A program made the position numbers and the translations under genes. A stretch of DNA of 64,000 bases from Dermatophagoides farinae (lineage: Eukaryota > Arthropoda > Arachnida > Sarcoptiformes > Pyroglyphidae), in assembly GCF_024713945.1 (NCBI RefSeq), contig NC_134685.1, forward strand, positions 620,001 to 684,000. Direction: 5' to 3'. How positions within the stretch are numbered: position 1 is the first letter of the stretch; each line of letters starts with the position of its first letter. This document shows positions 1 to 12,800 of this stretch, one piece after another. The notes under the pieces are model-generated. The model saw only the letters and a program-made list of their open reading frames with translations. It made no database searches and had not been told where the DNA came from.

Positions 1-169
1 TTACAACAATTGATCACGGAGATTGATGCAGATGGTAAGTATATATTATATTATTATTATTATTATTAATCATATTTCATCATTCTTTAATCGATTATTT
101 GTACACTCATTCATTCATTCATTCATACAAATGTGTTTTAATATCAAACAATCAATCAATCGATTAATC

Positions 170-204
<35 letters not shown>

Positions 205-598
205 TTATTGATCATTTTTTTTCCTTACTCACTATTTACTCACTACTAGGTAGTGGTGAATTAGAATTCGATGAATTCTTAACATTGACGGCTAGATTCT
301 TGGTAGAAGAGGATGCAGAAGCAATGCAAGAAGAATTACGTGAAGCTTTCCGTATGTATGATAAAGAAGGTAATGGTTATATACCAACAAGTGCATTACG
401 TGAAATTTTACGTGCACTTGATGATAAACTTACCAATGATGAATTGGATGAAATGATTGCCGAAATTGATACCGATGGTTCTGGTACTGTTGATTTTGAT
501 GGTAAGTAACAAAAAACAAAAACCACTCAGAAACATAAATTGCCAATAAAATTTTGTTTTGTTTTGTAGAATTCATGGAAATGATGACTGGTGATTAA
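1..598 (+). CDS. TpnC: Troponin C, 3' part (last three exons)
   Basis: Calcium sensor of the thin filament, binding troponin I and T in muscle. Exons read 1-34, 250-501 and 570-598 (TAA), joined by GTAAGT donors and TAG acceptors, both phase 1. Translation shows the end of EF-hand II (loop starting DADGSGELEF), EF-hand III ([12 protein letters not shown]) and EF-hand IV ([12 protein letters not shown]), ending EFMEMMTGD. Loop III ends in Ala where Glu is needed at position 12, so it probably does not bind calcium, a usual state in arthropod troponin C; loops II and IV keep acidic residues at positions 1, 3 and 12. Calmodulin is unlikely because of the [11 protein letters not shown] linker and this degenerate loop. 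The N-terminal EF-hand and start lie outside the window. Troponin C is a known mite allergen group (Tyr p 24), from family knowledge. Perlecan lies downstream, convergent. Confidence 0.95.
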
Positions 599-811
599 AA
601 AACAAAAATAAAAATAAACGGCGAACACACACTCACATGATAATAATGGTAACGAACCACATCCAATTATACAACAAATCAAAATCAAATCGATCGATCG
701 ATGAACACATGTGCTTATTATTATTCAAAATTGGAGATAAAAGGGCAAACAATGGATGATGATGAAAATTATTGATTATTGATTATTAATTTAATAATTT
801 TAATTATTAAT

Positions 812-817
812 AATAAA
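812..817 (+). promoter_or_regulatory. Possible poly(A) signal of troponin C
   Basis: AATAAA about 215 bases after the troponin C stop. Other AATAAA-like strings occur immediately after the stop (about 605-615), but that is very close. In DNA this A-rich the hexamer alone is weak evidence. Confidence 0.3.
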
Positions 818-1101
818 AAAAACCACATCAGTTATTTATTTGAAAACTAAATGAATGAAAAAAAAAACAAATTGAATTGTGAATCATCGTCGTCGTCGAG
901 AAAAAGAGAGAGTGTCTGTTTGTTCGCTGTACAAAAAAAAATTGAATTGAATTGAATTTTGTGCAAATTTTGAACACAGATTGGATAAATTGGCAAAATG
1001 CAGAAAAAAAATTTTCAAGTGTGTGTGTGAACAAACAATTTTATAGGTAAATTGACAAAAAGAAAAAAATTATCAAAAAATATTTTTTTTTTGTTTTTTG
1101 T

Positions 1102-1107
1102 TTTATT
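1102..1107 (-). promoter_or_regulatory. Possible poly(A) signal of perlecan
   Basis: AATAAA on the minus strand about 145 bases past the perlecan stop. It implies that the 3' UTRs of perlecan and troponin C approach each other within about 300 bases. The hexamer is weak evidence in A/T-rich sequence. Confidence 0.35.
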
Positions 1108-1251
1108 CGACACGGTTAGAACATTGCGTGTGTGTGTGTGTGTTGATATAGTCTCATGTTTTTTTTTTTTTTTTTTGGTGTATAAATAGATAGGGTATTT
1201 CAAAAAGAAAAGAGACAATTTCCGTTGATGTCATTGATTGAAGATGATTGA

Positions 1252-3862
1252 TTATTCATCGCATGGCACTAAATTTCGTGATTGTTTTGAGCTATTTACA
1301 ATGTTTATGGCATCAGAATCACCAATACCAATATCAATTAGACAACCATGAAATCCATGACGGTAAATACCATGTGTCATTGTTTGAAAATCTGGTAAAC
1401 CACCGAAATAAATATCACCATCAGCATTCAATGTATTTTTGTTACCAGGTGATTGTCCATAATAAATATTTTCATCGACACGTAAACTACCTTCTTGATC
1501 TTTTAAACGTAAAACAACGTGATGTAATTCACCATCATCGATTGGATAATCACTATGTACATGACCTTGTCCACTACCCAAATCAAATGTCATCTGTACA
1601 TGGCTATCATTTATTAAAGCGGCCAGAAAATCCGAACGTAAGCCTAGTGAGTAATCTTCATAATTTTCTGATGGACCATAAAATACTAGCAAAGCATTTC
1701 GAACAAATGTACGTAATTTGAATCGTATTTCAATTAGCGTAGGTTGATGATGATCCTCTTTAATGATGATCGATTGAGTAATGAATGATCGATCAAATCG
1801 TACATATGATTGACCATTCATACGAACTGAACGTGGATTGGCAAATTGTAACGGATGTTGACAACGTGTACCCGAATAGCCTACTGGACAATGGCAAAAA
1901 TAGGAATCCTGTTTATAATTTTCACATTCACCATTATTTTCACAAGGCATGGTATGTTCACAGATTCCCTTGATACGTTCACAATGTGGTCCAGTATGAT
2001 CATCATCACAAATACAACGATATGTTGTTTCATTAAGCTCCAGGCAATTTCCATTATTTAAACAAGGTGATCGTTGACATAAAGAAACTAGGCCACAATT
2101 TTCCAAATTACTGGATTCAATATGTTTTCGTGAAAAATCAATATTTTTATCGTTAATTTTCAACTATATTTTAAACAAACAAACAAACAAAAACACAACA
2201 GAAATTGAGTATTAAAGTTATTAGCAAATTATTGCACCACAGTTACCTGACTAATACAACCATTAAAATGGTCAATTTGATGATCAACGGTGTTTGGTAA
2301 TGAAATTCTTGTTCGATTATAACCACCAACATAAATCAGTGTTGCTAGATTCAGTCCAATAGTTTTACCCGGTGTACGACCGTAAATAGTATCCATTCCT
2401 TCAATTTGCAATTCAGCATCACGTCCATTACGACGGACAATTATTTCGATCCATTCATGATCCAAAAGAATCATTGTACTTCGAATAATTGCAGCACCAG
2501 AACCGGTATCGAAACGAAATTCAACAATTTTATTAACAATGGCCAATAAAGCATAATCACCGGTTCCATTTTCAAATTGGCCACAATATAATAATAATTG
2601 ATTCGATGATAATGAAAAATCTGGCTTTATACGAATGGCTAAATCGAATCGATTCAATGTATTGGATGGTGAACGCAAAGCAATATAAGCACCATTGTTG
2701 AACATTGGTTCCAGAATGGTAATTGATTGTTCACAATAACGACCAGAACGTCCGTATGGACACTCACATTTAAATTTCATAATTGGATCTTCGCGACAAT
2801 AACCATCATTACAAATACCTGGTATACAGGTTTCAGCAAATGATTGACAATCGTCACCACTGAATCCTGGTTGGCAAGAACATTCATAACCTTCAAGTTT
2901 ATGAATATTTTCACGACATTCACCACCATTCTGACATTGTTGTTGTTGTTGCATACCACATATATCACAATGTCCAATACCATATTGTTGAGTTGCATTT
3001 TTTATCAAATCAAATGATTGAGAATTTGATTCAAATAAACTTATACAGCCAACAAATCCATAATTATTAAATTGTAAACTCAAATCTGTATCGGGAACAT
3101 TTCCAATATACAATGGTGATGAAAGATCAAGACCGATAAATTTTGCTGATGAACTAGTCGATACCAAGTCTTGGTCATCAACACGCAATTTTCCAATATT
3201 ACCATTACGTGTTACGCGTATCAGATGCCAACGGTCCATTGTTACTGGTTCGGCTGAACGTATCGATGAAGCCCCACCACCCAATTCAAAATGAAATTCT
3301 ACATAATAATTTCGAAGGCCAAGTGAAATGAAATCTTCTTTGGAACCATCTTGTTGTTGTTGTCCACCGTTATAAAGGATTAGGCCATCTGGTTTTTCTG
3401 GTTTAACGCCGATAGTCAATTCTAATGATTGATGTGCATTCGCCAGTGTTGGTAATGTTAGAAATGATATCGGTGTTTGTGTAAAACGAGGTACATTTCC
3501 ATCAATCAATACGGTTATAGGAATCATAGCCGTTTGAATGGTTGTAATTCCATTATTCACCATACATACATAGGTTCCAGTATCTGAACGTGAAACATTA
3601 GTTATAATTAAGGTTCCATTTGGATATATTCGTATCGTAGAATTGACAGTAGATTCAATAATTATTTTTTGCTTGAAATTAGATGAATTATATTTGTACC
3701 ATGTAAATGATAATAATAATGGATCGGCCAATTGATTACCACGGAAACCACAATACAAGATAAGTTCAACACCTAATGGTATGATTCGTTTTTCGTCTAT
3801 TTTAACCGAATTTAGAGTTTGATTATGTTCATGAATTATTATCAAAGATGTTGGTAATGGTT
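1252..3862 (-). other. trol: Perlecan Ig plus domain V (LamG-EGF-EGF-LamG-EGF-EGF-LamG)
   Basis: Exon 29 (3862-2247) has one Ig, LamG1, two EGF repeats and LamG2; exon 30 (2163-1252) has two EGF repeats and LamG3, ending VPCDE and TAA. LamG strands are recognisable ([28 protein letters not shown]). This LG/EGF arrangement is shared with agrin, but the long Ig array and IV-A domains make it perlecan. In other animals this part (endorepellin) binds dystroglycan and integrin. Confidence 0.92.
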
Positions 3863-6800
3863 CTGTAGATGAAACAAAAAAATGTTTTTCAAATTTTAAA
3901 TTAAATTTTTTGAAAGAAATTCTAAAGCTTCTTACAAGATTCAAAGCAGTGTATTATAAAATTAAGGTTGATTATTATCATCCATGGAAAGCAATTATGG
4001 ACATGTTTAGCGAAATGATTAGTTTTTGTTACATTCAAAATAGCAATTAAAAAAAATAAATGAATGACCAGGAAATAAAAATAAATATCATTTCATACCT
4101 TGTATAACGAGAAGATAATTGGCATGAATTTTTGTTTGTTGATCAATCATTGAACATTGATAAACACCGCCATTCTCATAGGTAATACGATCGATTAATA
4201 ATCGATTTCGATCAATATGAACATTTGATTCAAATTGTCGATGATTTTTACCTTCATCATTATCGATAATTGACCATCTTATAGGTATTGATTCAGGATC
4301 ATCTTTACCATTCAATAAACATTTCAGTTCTAACGAATCATCCAAATTGATTAGATCTTTATCGGCTTTTATGCGTAGGTCATTAATTAAAATGGCTAAT
4401 TGAGAGAATGTAGAGAATAAAATTAATTTCTGTGTAGAAGAGAAAAAAAAATAAACTTACGAGCACAAGATTCTTCATCCGATCTATCCAAACAATCCAC
4501 AATCATATTACAACGTAACATAATATGAATACATTCACCACTTTGAACACATAGAAATTGATTATGGTCACAATTATGATATGTAGGTTCTTTAACCGTT
4601 AGAATGATAGCATTTTGTTCGACTAATGATCCATTCCATATAACGTGACAAAAATATCGGCCAACATGATCCATTTGAACTGAACCGATATGTAATTGAT
4701 TACGAATTATTTTCACATTATTTGGTAACATTTTTGATAAAGATTGATTATTCTGATGGTGATGATAATAATCAAATTCATTGGTAGAATCAAATTGCCA
4801 TTCAATATCTAAATCTTCATTTGGTTCAACAAATTCCGTTGGACAACGAAGCATTAAATTTGCACCCAAAATAGCTACTTCTTCACGAACATTTTGTGGA
4901 TCACGACCATCGACAACAATTATTTCCGATAATGCTTCCACACGACCAGCACCATTAACAGCGGTACAAAGATATTTCCCAGCATCCGTATATTCAATTC
5001 CATGAAATATTATACGACTTGTTATCGTTTTCGATCGAATACCACCATCACCATCGCCATCGATCATCAAATCATCACGGCGTACACCAACATTATCGGT
5101 AACAACAATACCAGTGGGCAGTTCACTATCAATACGGCTCCAAGTAATTTGGGCCATTGATTGCTGATGATGATTATTATAATCATGATTATTATGATGA
5201 CGATTTAGATTAATATCATAATCATAATAATTATCATCATTTACATCATTATTATGATCATCATCATCATTATCGAGAACCGCCACACAATCAATAATGG
5301 CAGTGTCACCTGGGCGTACTGTTTGTAATGGTGGATCAATTTGTATTCTAGGCGGAACTATAGGAAAAACAACAAAAGGAGAAGAAAAAATCAATTAATA
5401 AAAATCGATTAATAAATTTCAATAAGCTAACAAGCTAATACACTATATCTATGATCTAATGATTAGATTAATTGATTTTCAATAATATTAATTAATTAAT
5501 TATATTACCTTTTGCCCAGGTACCTTGCCGTGATCAATGCAAGCAGTATGATAATAAGAGAGGAAAGCAAAATGACAATGACCGCGCTCTCAATCAACTT
5601 ACCAACGACGGCTAAACGTGCACGATTCTTGAATAACATTTGTGATTGATGTGAATTTGGATCATCAAGATATCCGAGACAATAATAATCACCACTATCC
5701 TGTGGTTTCACCTGATCAATTGTTAATGTTCCATTCTCTACACGTGACATATCTGGCAATGATACATTATCGGCACGAATCCATTTGATTATGATATTAC
5801 GTTTTGTACCGCGTACAAAACATCTAAGTTCAGCCCGTGAACCTGCAGCTACGGTAACAACTTTTTCTTCAACATTAACATCAGGTACAGAATTGAAATT
5901 CTGTTCAACAATTAATTGTATTCGTTCTTCAGAATTGCCCATCGGTGATTGTAATGAACAAACATAGATTCCATTATCATCAAGTTGTACGGACTGTATC
6001 TGTAATGTTGCACGATTATCTTCAATGGAAACCAAATGCCGTTGTCGTTCTGAATTCATTGTTTGATTCATATAGTAGTTATGATGACCATTGCTTAATT
6101 TATGCCAATTAAGTTTTGTTGGCTGGCCACGATGATTCAAACGAACACTAGATTTACATTCTAATCGAACAAATTCATTTTGTCGTACACGATATGGTGT
6201 GTTCTGTAAAATTCGTACGCGTGGAATTTCTGGCATTGATAATGATGTTTGTGCCGTAGCACGACCAGCTAAATTTTCGGCACTACAAACATAAACACCT
6301 TCATCATGTTGATCAATTTGATCAAACTGCAATAGGCCACCATTAACCTGTGCATTCGATGTGAATGGTGAACCGTCCAATCGACGCCATTCAATCGTTG
6401 GTTCCGGTATACCGCCTGTGACTCGACATTGAAAATATGTACTATGCAAATACAAAATAAACATCAATCAATCAATTATCGATCTAAAACGATTAGTTAC
6501 CTGGAACCTTCACTAAGAACAACACGATCAATTTCAATCGATGGTATTTGCCGCCGTTCAATTTCAACAAAAGCTGATGCATTGCTAATGCCATCTATGT
6601 TTTCAGCACGACAAATATAAATGCCACGATCTTCAACTTCCATACGTCTGATGATCAATTGATCACCATCAATTTCATGACGTCCATATGGATCAATCTG
6701 ATCATATAATTTTAACCACGATATTGTCGGTCTTGGATTACCACTGGCGATGCATCGTAATTCACCACGTTGACCTTGTACAATTGTTTGTCTTGCAGGT

Positions 6801-9800
6801 TCAACACTAACGACTGGTGGTGATTTCCGTTTTGAACCACTAACAGCACCACCGTTAACACTTAGACGAACTTGTGCTTCAGCCGTTCCATAGGAATTAC
6901 TTGCAATACATGTATAGACACCATTATTATAATAATCAATATTCGTAATGGTTAATACATTGCCCATTACACGTGAATTATTCGGTAATTGACCAGCATC
7001 CAAACCACCTGAATCGGATGAAGATTGTCCGCCAACAAAAATCCATCGTACCGATGGTATTGGGCGCCCGGTTACATTACATTCAAATCTTACACGTTCA
7101 CCACGTATCGTATCCGATGTAGATGGTTGAACACGTGCCGTTGGTACAACACCATTAACATGGACGTATGCATATTTATGATAATCATGTACGAATAAAA
7201 CGGTTTTCTTTGAATCTGAACCAGCCGAATTTGTTGCATGACATTCATATTCAGCTTCATCGGTTTTCTTTGCTGATGGTATATAAAATATGCCGGTATC
7301 TGGTTGAAATGATGCCGAAGGATTAAGAATTTTATTATCCTGTTGTGATTGTTTCCATGAAAGACGTGGACGTGGAAATCCATCAGCCATACATTTAAAG
7401 GTTACTGGATTACCAACATGAACTTCCAGATATTCTGGTTCAATACGAACTTTTGGAGCGAATTTCTGCACCGATGGTCTTACGATAACAATTGTACGAG
7501 CTGTAGCAATACTTTCCAAATCGAAACCAGAACAAACATATGTACCACCATGTTCTGGTTGAATATTTGGTATTGTCAAGGTACCACTAGCTTCCGAATA
7601 AGCTGGAGGTAATTGTCCTTCCAATTTTATCCAATCCAGATTAAAATATTGACTTATCTGACTAGTACCGGTACATTTGAGCATAAGTTGCGAACCAGCT
7701 GGCACATGTTTCACTTTCGGTCCTTCAATATGTACACGAATCGTCTGATGTAAGTGTATTGATTCACAGCGGCTATTCGCTATGGATTCATTACGTTGAT
7801 AGCCAATATTACATATTTCACAATTACGTCCAGTATAATTTTTCATACATTGTAGACAGGTAGGCAAGCCATCAATATCTAATTTACATGTTGGTGAAAA
7901 ATTATTTGCCATGGATTCTGAAGGACATGGACAACGGCGACAAGCATCCGGAGTGCCAAGTGTTGCATCACCATAATAACCATCTGAACAACGATCGCAA
8001 TGATTACCGGATGTATTATGTTGACAATCTATACAATGACCAGTTATTGGATCACAACGATCCGAATGTTGATGGCAACGACAACGAATACATTTTGGTT
8101 GCTGATCATGATGATGATGATGATGATTCATATCAATTTCACGAATATAATTTGATGCACATTTTTCGCAGGATAATCCTTCATAAGCTTCCGGGCACTG
8201 GCATTGTTCAACTTCATATGCAAATGGTCGTAGATCACCATTGGTTTCATCACCTAATGATTCGACAGCCACATCTAATCCAATATTGGATAGAAATGAT
8301 TGTTTCATCTGTGTATGAAATGTTGCACGTATAGCAATCATTTCAACGTTGACTAATACATTCAGGAAATCTAAACGATTGGCCATACCGGTAGCTTGTG
8401 TTTGATGATCAATTTTTTGCCACATTTCATCTTCGGCTTGTAAACCAATTTCAAATCTTTGATCAAGATTAGCAGGAAATTCAGCTGAACTAATATATTG
8501 AAGCATTATGCCGTTGCCCAAAAGAAAAACATCAGCATCATTAATAAATTGGCCAGAATTCTGTACAATATATCTTCGTGTAAAACGTAGACGACCACCA
8601 TATGATGATAATCGATTACCAAGAAAATGCCGTGGTAAAAACCAATATAATGTTTCCGGATTTGAATCAGGTTCCAGTGGATTTTCATGTAGCCAAAAAA
8701 GTGAATAAAAATGTGCTTCATTCGTAGAGAAATTATATGAAATACGATCAGTATAACGAACTGTTTGAAAACGAGTAGCCAATTCTAATTTTGAATCAGC
8801 AAAATAATTCTGTGAAAAATCCATCCAAATTGTTGTACGACGTAATCGGCTACTTTGACATTGATCGGTAACACCAAAACAAAAACAAACTGAACATCCA
8901 TATGGATTATTAGCGGCTAGATTAAAATGGCCATCACGACATTGGTCACAATTATCACCAATGACATTAAGCTTACAATCACAATTCATTATCGTTGCTG
9001 TTGATGATGATAATGATGATGGCTGACATTCTGAATTTTTTGTTCCATTACGATTACATTGACAATCAGTGTCATCAACGATCGATAATGATCGGCTATT
9101 AGCATCACCATGATGTTGATGTTGATAATAATGATTACCACTACCAATTATAGTTGGACGACAATCATCAGATGTACCATAGGTAGCATTACCATCATAA
9201 CCAGATTCACACTTGTCACAATATAGTCCAGTTGTATGATGTTTACAATCCTAAAATTAAATTTAAAATTTAACAAAAAATTTCGTTCAAAATTTTTCTA
9301 CACATACCATACAATGGCCAGTCAATGGATCACAATCAATTGAATGTCCATTACAAAAACATGGTACACAACGATGAAATTGACTATTGGTGTCATCATC
9401 ATAAATACCATCTTGATTCGTCATTAAATGCATTTTAAAACCCGGTGCACAACGTTCACAAGATGTACCAGAATATTCTTGTGAGCAGCGGCATATTTCA
9501 ATTGTATTAACTTTTGACATTGATGGTGGTGACCATGATGATAATGCCATATCAGTTGCTGTTGTTGTCATCATATGAAGCTCAACACTTGTATCTAATG
9601 TAATGGCAATCAGACCAATCCAGCTGATATCGTTTGTAACGGTGGCCAATAAAAGTATTGAATCAAGATTTGCCAATATTATCATTAAATCACGACGACT
9701 AGCTGGTTGACCATCGTCACTACGATGCCATTGATTTTCAAATAATGCAATACTAATAGTTGTTGCAATCAATGGATGTAACGGCTGTTGATGATAATAT

Positions 9801-12800
9801 TCTAATGATTGATTATTGCCCATAATTATGGCAAATGGTTTACGATGACCATCATGACCACGTTGAAAATAATTTCCTTGAAATCTGAATGTATAATTCA
9901 AATAACCACCATATGATGTGATACGATTACCAAGAAAATTGAATGGTAATTGCCAATATAAATGTGCTGATGTTTGGCTAAAATTTTGAAAAATAATTTC
10001 ACGGTTTAAATGGTCAAATGTTAACGATTCTGATGATGATTGTTGCTGAGTAGCCATTTTATTTAAATCACGATCACGTAATATGAATCCATGTGAATAA
10101 CGATCAATATTCGCAGCAATATGATTACGATATAAATTTGTTGCACCATTACAAACATTGGTGATACCGAAACAGAAACATTCTATACATCCAGTATGGC
10201 TATAATCATTTAGATAAAATGAACCATCCTGGCATTTATCACATAAAATTCCTGTAACTAGCTTTTTACATTGACAATGTTGTCGATGTTGTTGTTGATG
10301 ATGAGAAAATTCTTGTTGAAATTGGCCATTACTGTTATCGATATCATCGATATTCAAACGAGTAGATGTTGTTGTCATATTCGGATGGACACTTCCCACG
10401 GGATGGCATGCTATTAACGGTTCTATATTTATATGAATGAAAAAAAAGACGAGACAAAAAAGAGAAAAAAAAAGTGAAAACAAAAATTTTTTTTTCAAAA
10501 AAGAAAAAAAAGTCATTCTCATCTGACATTCTCATATACCATGCTGATGATGATAATGATGATGATGATGATGAAAGATGTTGTTGTTATATTGTCGATT
10601 GTTATTATTATTATTATTATTATCATCATCGTTATAAATAACAACAAAATGTTGATGATTATGGCAGTTAAATTCATCACTATCATCAAGACAATTGGCT
10701 ATACCATCACAATAATAATGATAATCGATACAATGACCATTAATTTTACATCTAAACATTCTATGATCACATGCTTTTGTTTTGTAAAGATATCATGGGT
10801 TTCCAATCACAAAACATTTTCAAGAAGAGATAGATAGATAGATAGAGAGGAATGAACAGGAAAACATGGAAATAACAAAAAAAAAACGGGCAAAAACATA
10901 TATATTTAGACAGACACAGACACATATTCCAAAATGAGATGGACCATGTTGTACATAGAGCAGGACAAAGAAAGATATCACGAAAAAAAAGAAGAAAAAA
11001 AATGACAAATCAAAGAAAAAGTTATTTCAAGCAAAAAAAAAACAAACATGCGACGATTAGAAAAAAAAGGATCAAAAGTGTCTACATTGCTTGTGTGTTT
11101 TAGACTCATAAATAAACAAAAAAAATTGATGGACATGAATGTTTTTTGTGTGTGTGTGTGTGCCTGTATGTTTAATTACCATACATACCACAACCAAATT
11201 CATCATTACCATCCGGATGACAATCGATCATTGAATTACAACGATAAGATTTATCTATACATGTACCATTTGAACATTGAAATTGATTACCGGGACAATC
11301 CACTATAGAATCCAAGATGAACAAAAAAAAAAGAAAATTCAAATTATTAAAATGGGCCACAAAACGATAAATAATAAAAAAAAATGGCCATTACAATAAT
11401 CACAATCACGATTATTATTAATATCGTTTATTACGACACACATACCTTTCAATGAACAAAATTGTTCACCCGTTGTATCGTTAATCTTTTTCACATAGCC
11501 ACGTTCACATTTGTCACAATGTTCGCCCTTAATGTTCCAAACACATATCATTATTGAAAAAAAGGAGAAAAAAAAAGAATTAGCCATTTTTTTTAGCCAG
11601 AATAAAATGAATGAGAACATACCTCATAACCAATTGGACAGGCATCACAAACTACATTTTGTCGTCTAGAATCATAATGGCATGGTATCAGTAGCCTTAA
11701 TATGTGTGTGTGTGTTATCAACAACAACAAAAACGAAAACAAACGAATGAGAATGAATTAGATGACAGTAGTGGTGGATATGGAATAAATAAATAAAAAA
11801 AAAACAGAAACGAAAAAACAAAATTTATATCCAGATAACCGAAAAAGTAGAAAATTAACTTCTTTAAACAAACAAAACTACTACCACTATCACTTACCAA
11901 GTTGATGGAAATTCTGTCCATTCCAAGTCGTCTACACTATTATATAGTATATAACAATAATATGAAAGGAAAATCCCAAAGCAAAAAAGAAAAAAAGTAA
12001 TTTCAAAAAAAAAAAAAAACAGAAAAAATTTTTCATTTCAAAAAAAAAGAAAACTTACATATTATCATTAAGTTGATGATTATGATGATCAACATTATTA
12101 CTACCACATGGACATTTAATACAATGATGATGATTTATATCATCGTTATATCCAGTAATAGTAGTAGTAGTAAACGTTGATGATGATGATAATGGTAATG
12201 GATGATGATGATAATAATAACCACGTTCACATTGTTCACAATAAAAACCTTGTGTATGATTTTTACAATTTAAACATTGTCCAGTATATGGATCACATTC
12301 ATTTGAATTGCCATTACAATCGCATTGTATTTCCATTTCCGGTTGATTGTTCAATTTTTCACAAGATGTACCAGAATATCCTTGTGGACATGAACATTGT
12401 TCAACAAAAGCTGAACGTTTTCGATTCAAATGGTCATCAGTGATTCGGCCAGATTCTAATTCAATATCCATAATAGATGATTCTAAAATGATTGAATCAT
12501 ATGATGCTTTAATCAATATATCATCAATATTTGAAATAATTTGTAGAATTTGTTGTCGATTCAAATCGCCTACGATGAATGATGAATTTTGATCGTTCGT
12601 GATTGTTGGTTCATTTGATTGCCATTCACCAATCCAGAAACGGACTGATCTTCGATGATTATCATCATCATTATCATCATCATCAATGTTGTTGTTTTTG
12701 CTGTTGATTGAATGTGAATATTTTCGATAATGATACATTGTTCTATTTCCATTACGAATAATAACATCGGGTAAATCATCTAACGGACTTGGTGTGAATG

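Noticed and set aside
2229-2246. Read-through of perlecan exon 29 giving a short ending VTVVQ and stop
   Set aside because: Only five codons, no conserved feature, and the splice to exon 30 is in phase and completes the third LamG domain.
7888-8334. Plus-strand open frame of 148 codons and others opposite perlecan
   Set aside because: Shadows of the long perlecan coding exon; composition follows the opposite-strand codons.
11641-11682. A TCTAG acceptor inside perlecan exon 20
   Set aside because: The frame upstream of it ([18 protein letters not shown]) supplies a Cys needed by the laminin-EGF repeat, so the acceptor at 11696-11697 is preferred.
11898-11931. A 34-base stretch bounded by TAG and GTAAGTG that looks like a perlecan microexon
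   Set aside because: Including it breaks the frame into the next laminin-EGF exon; skipping it joins 12059 to 11695 in the right phase and restores the Cys pattern.
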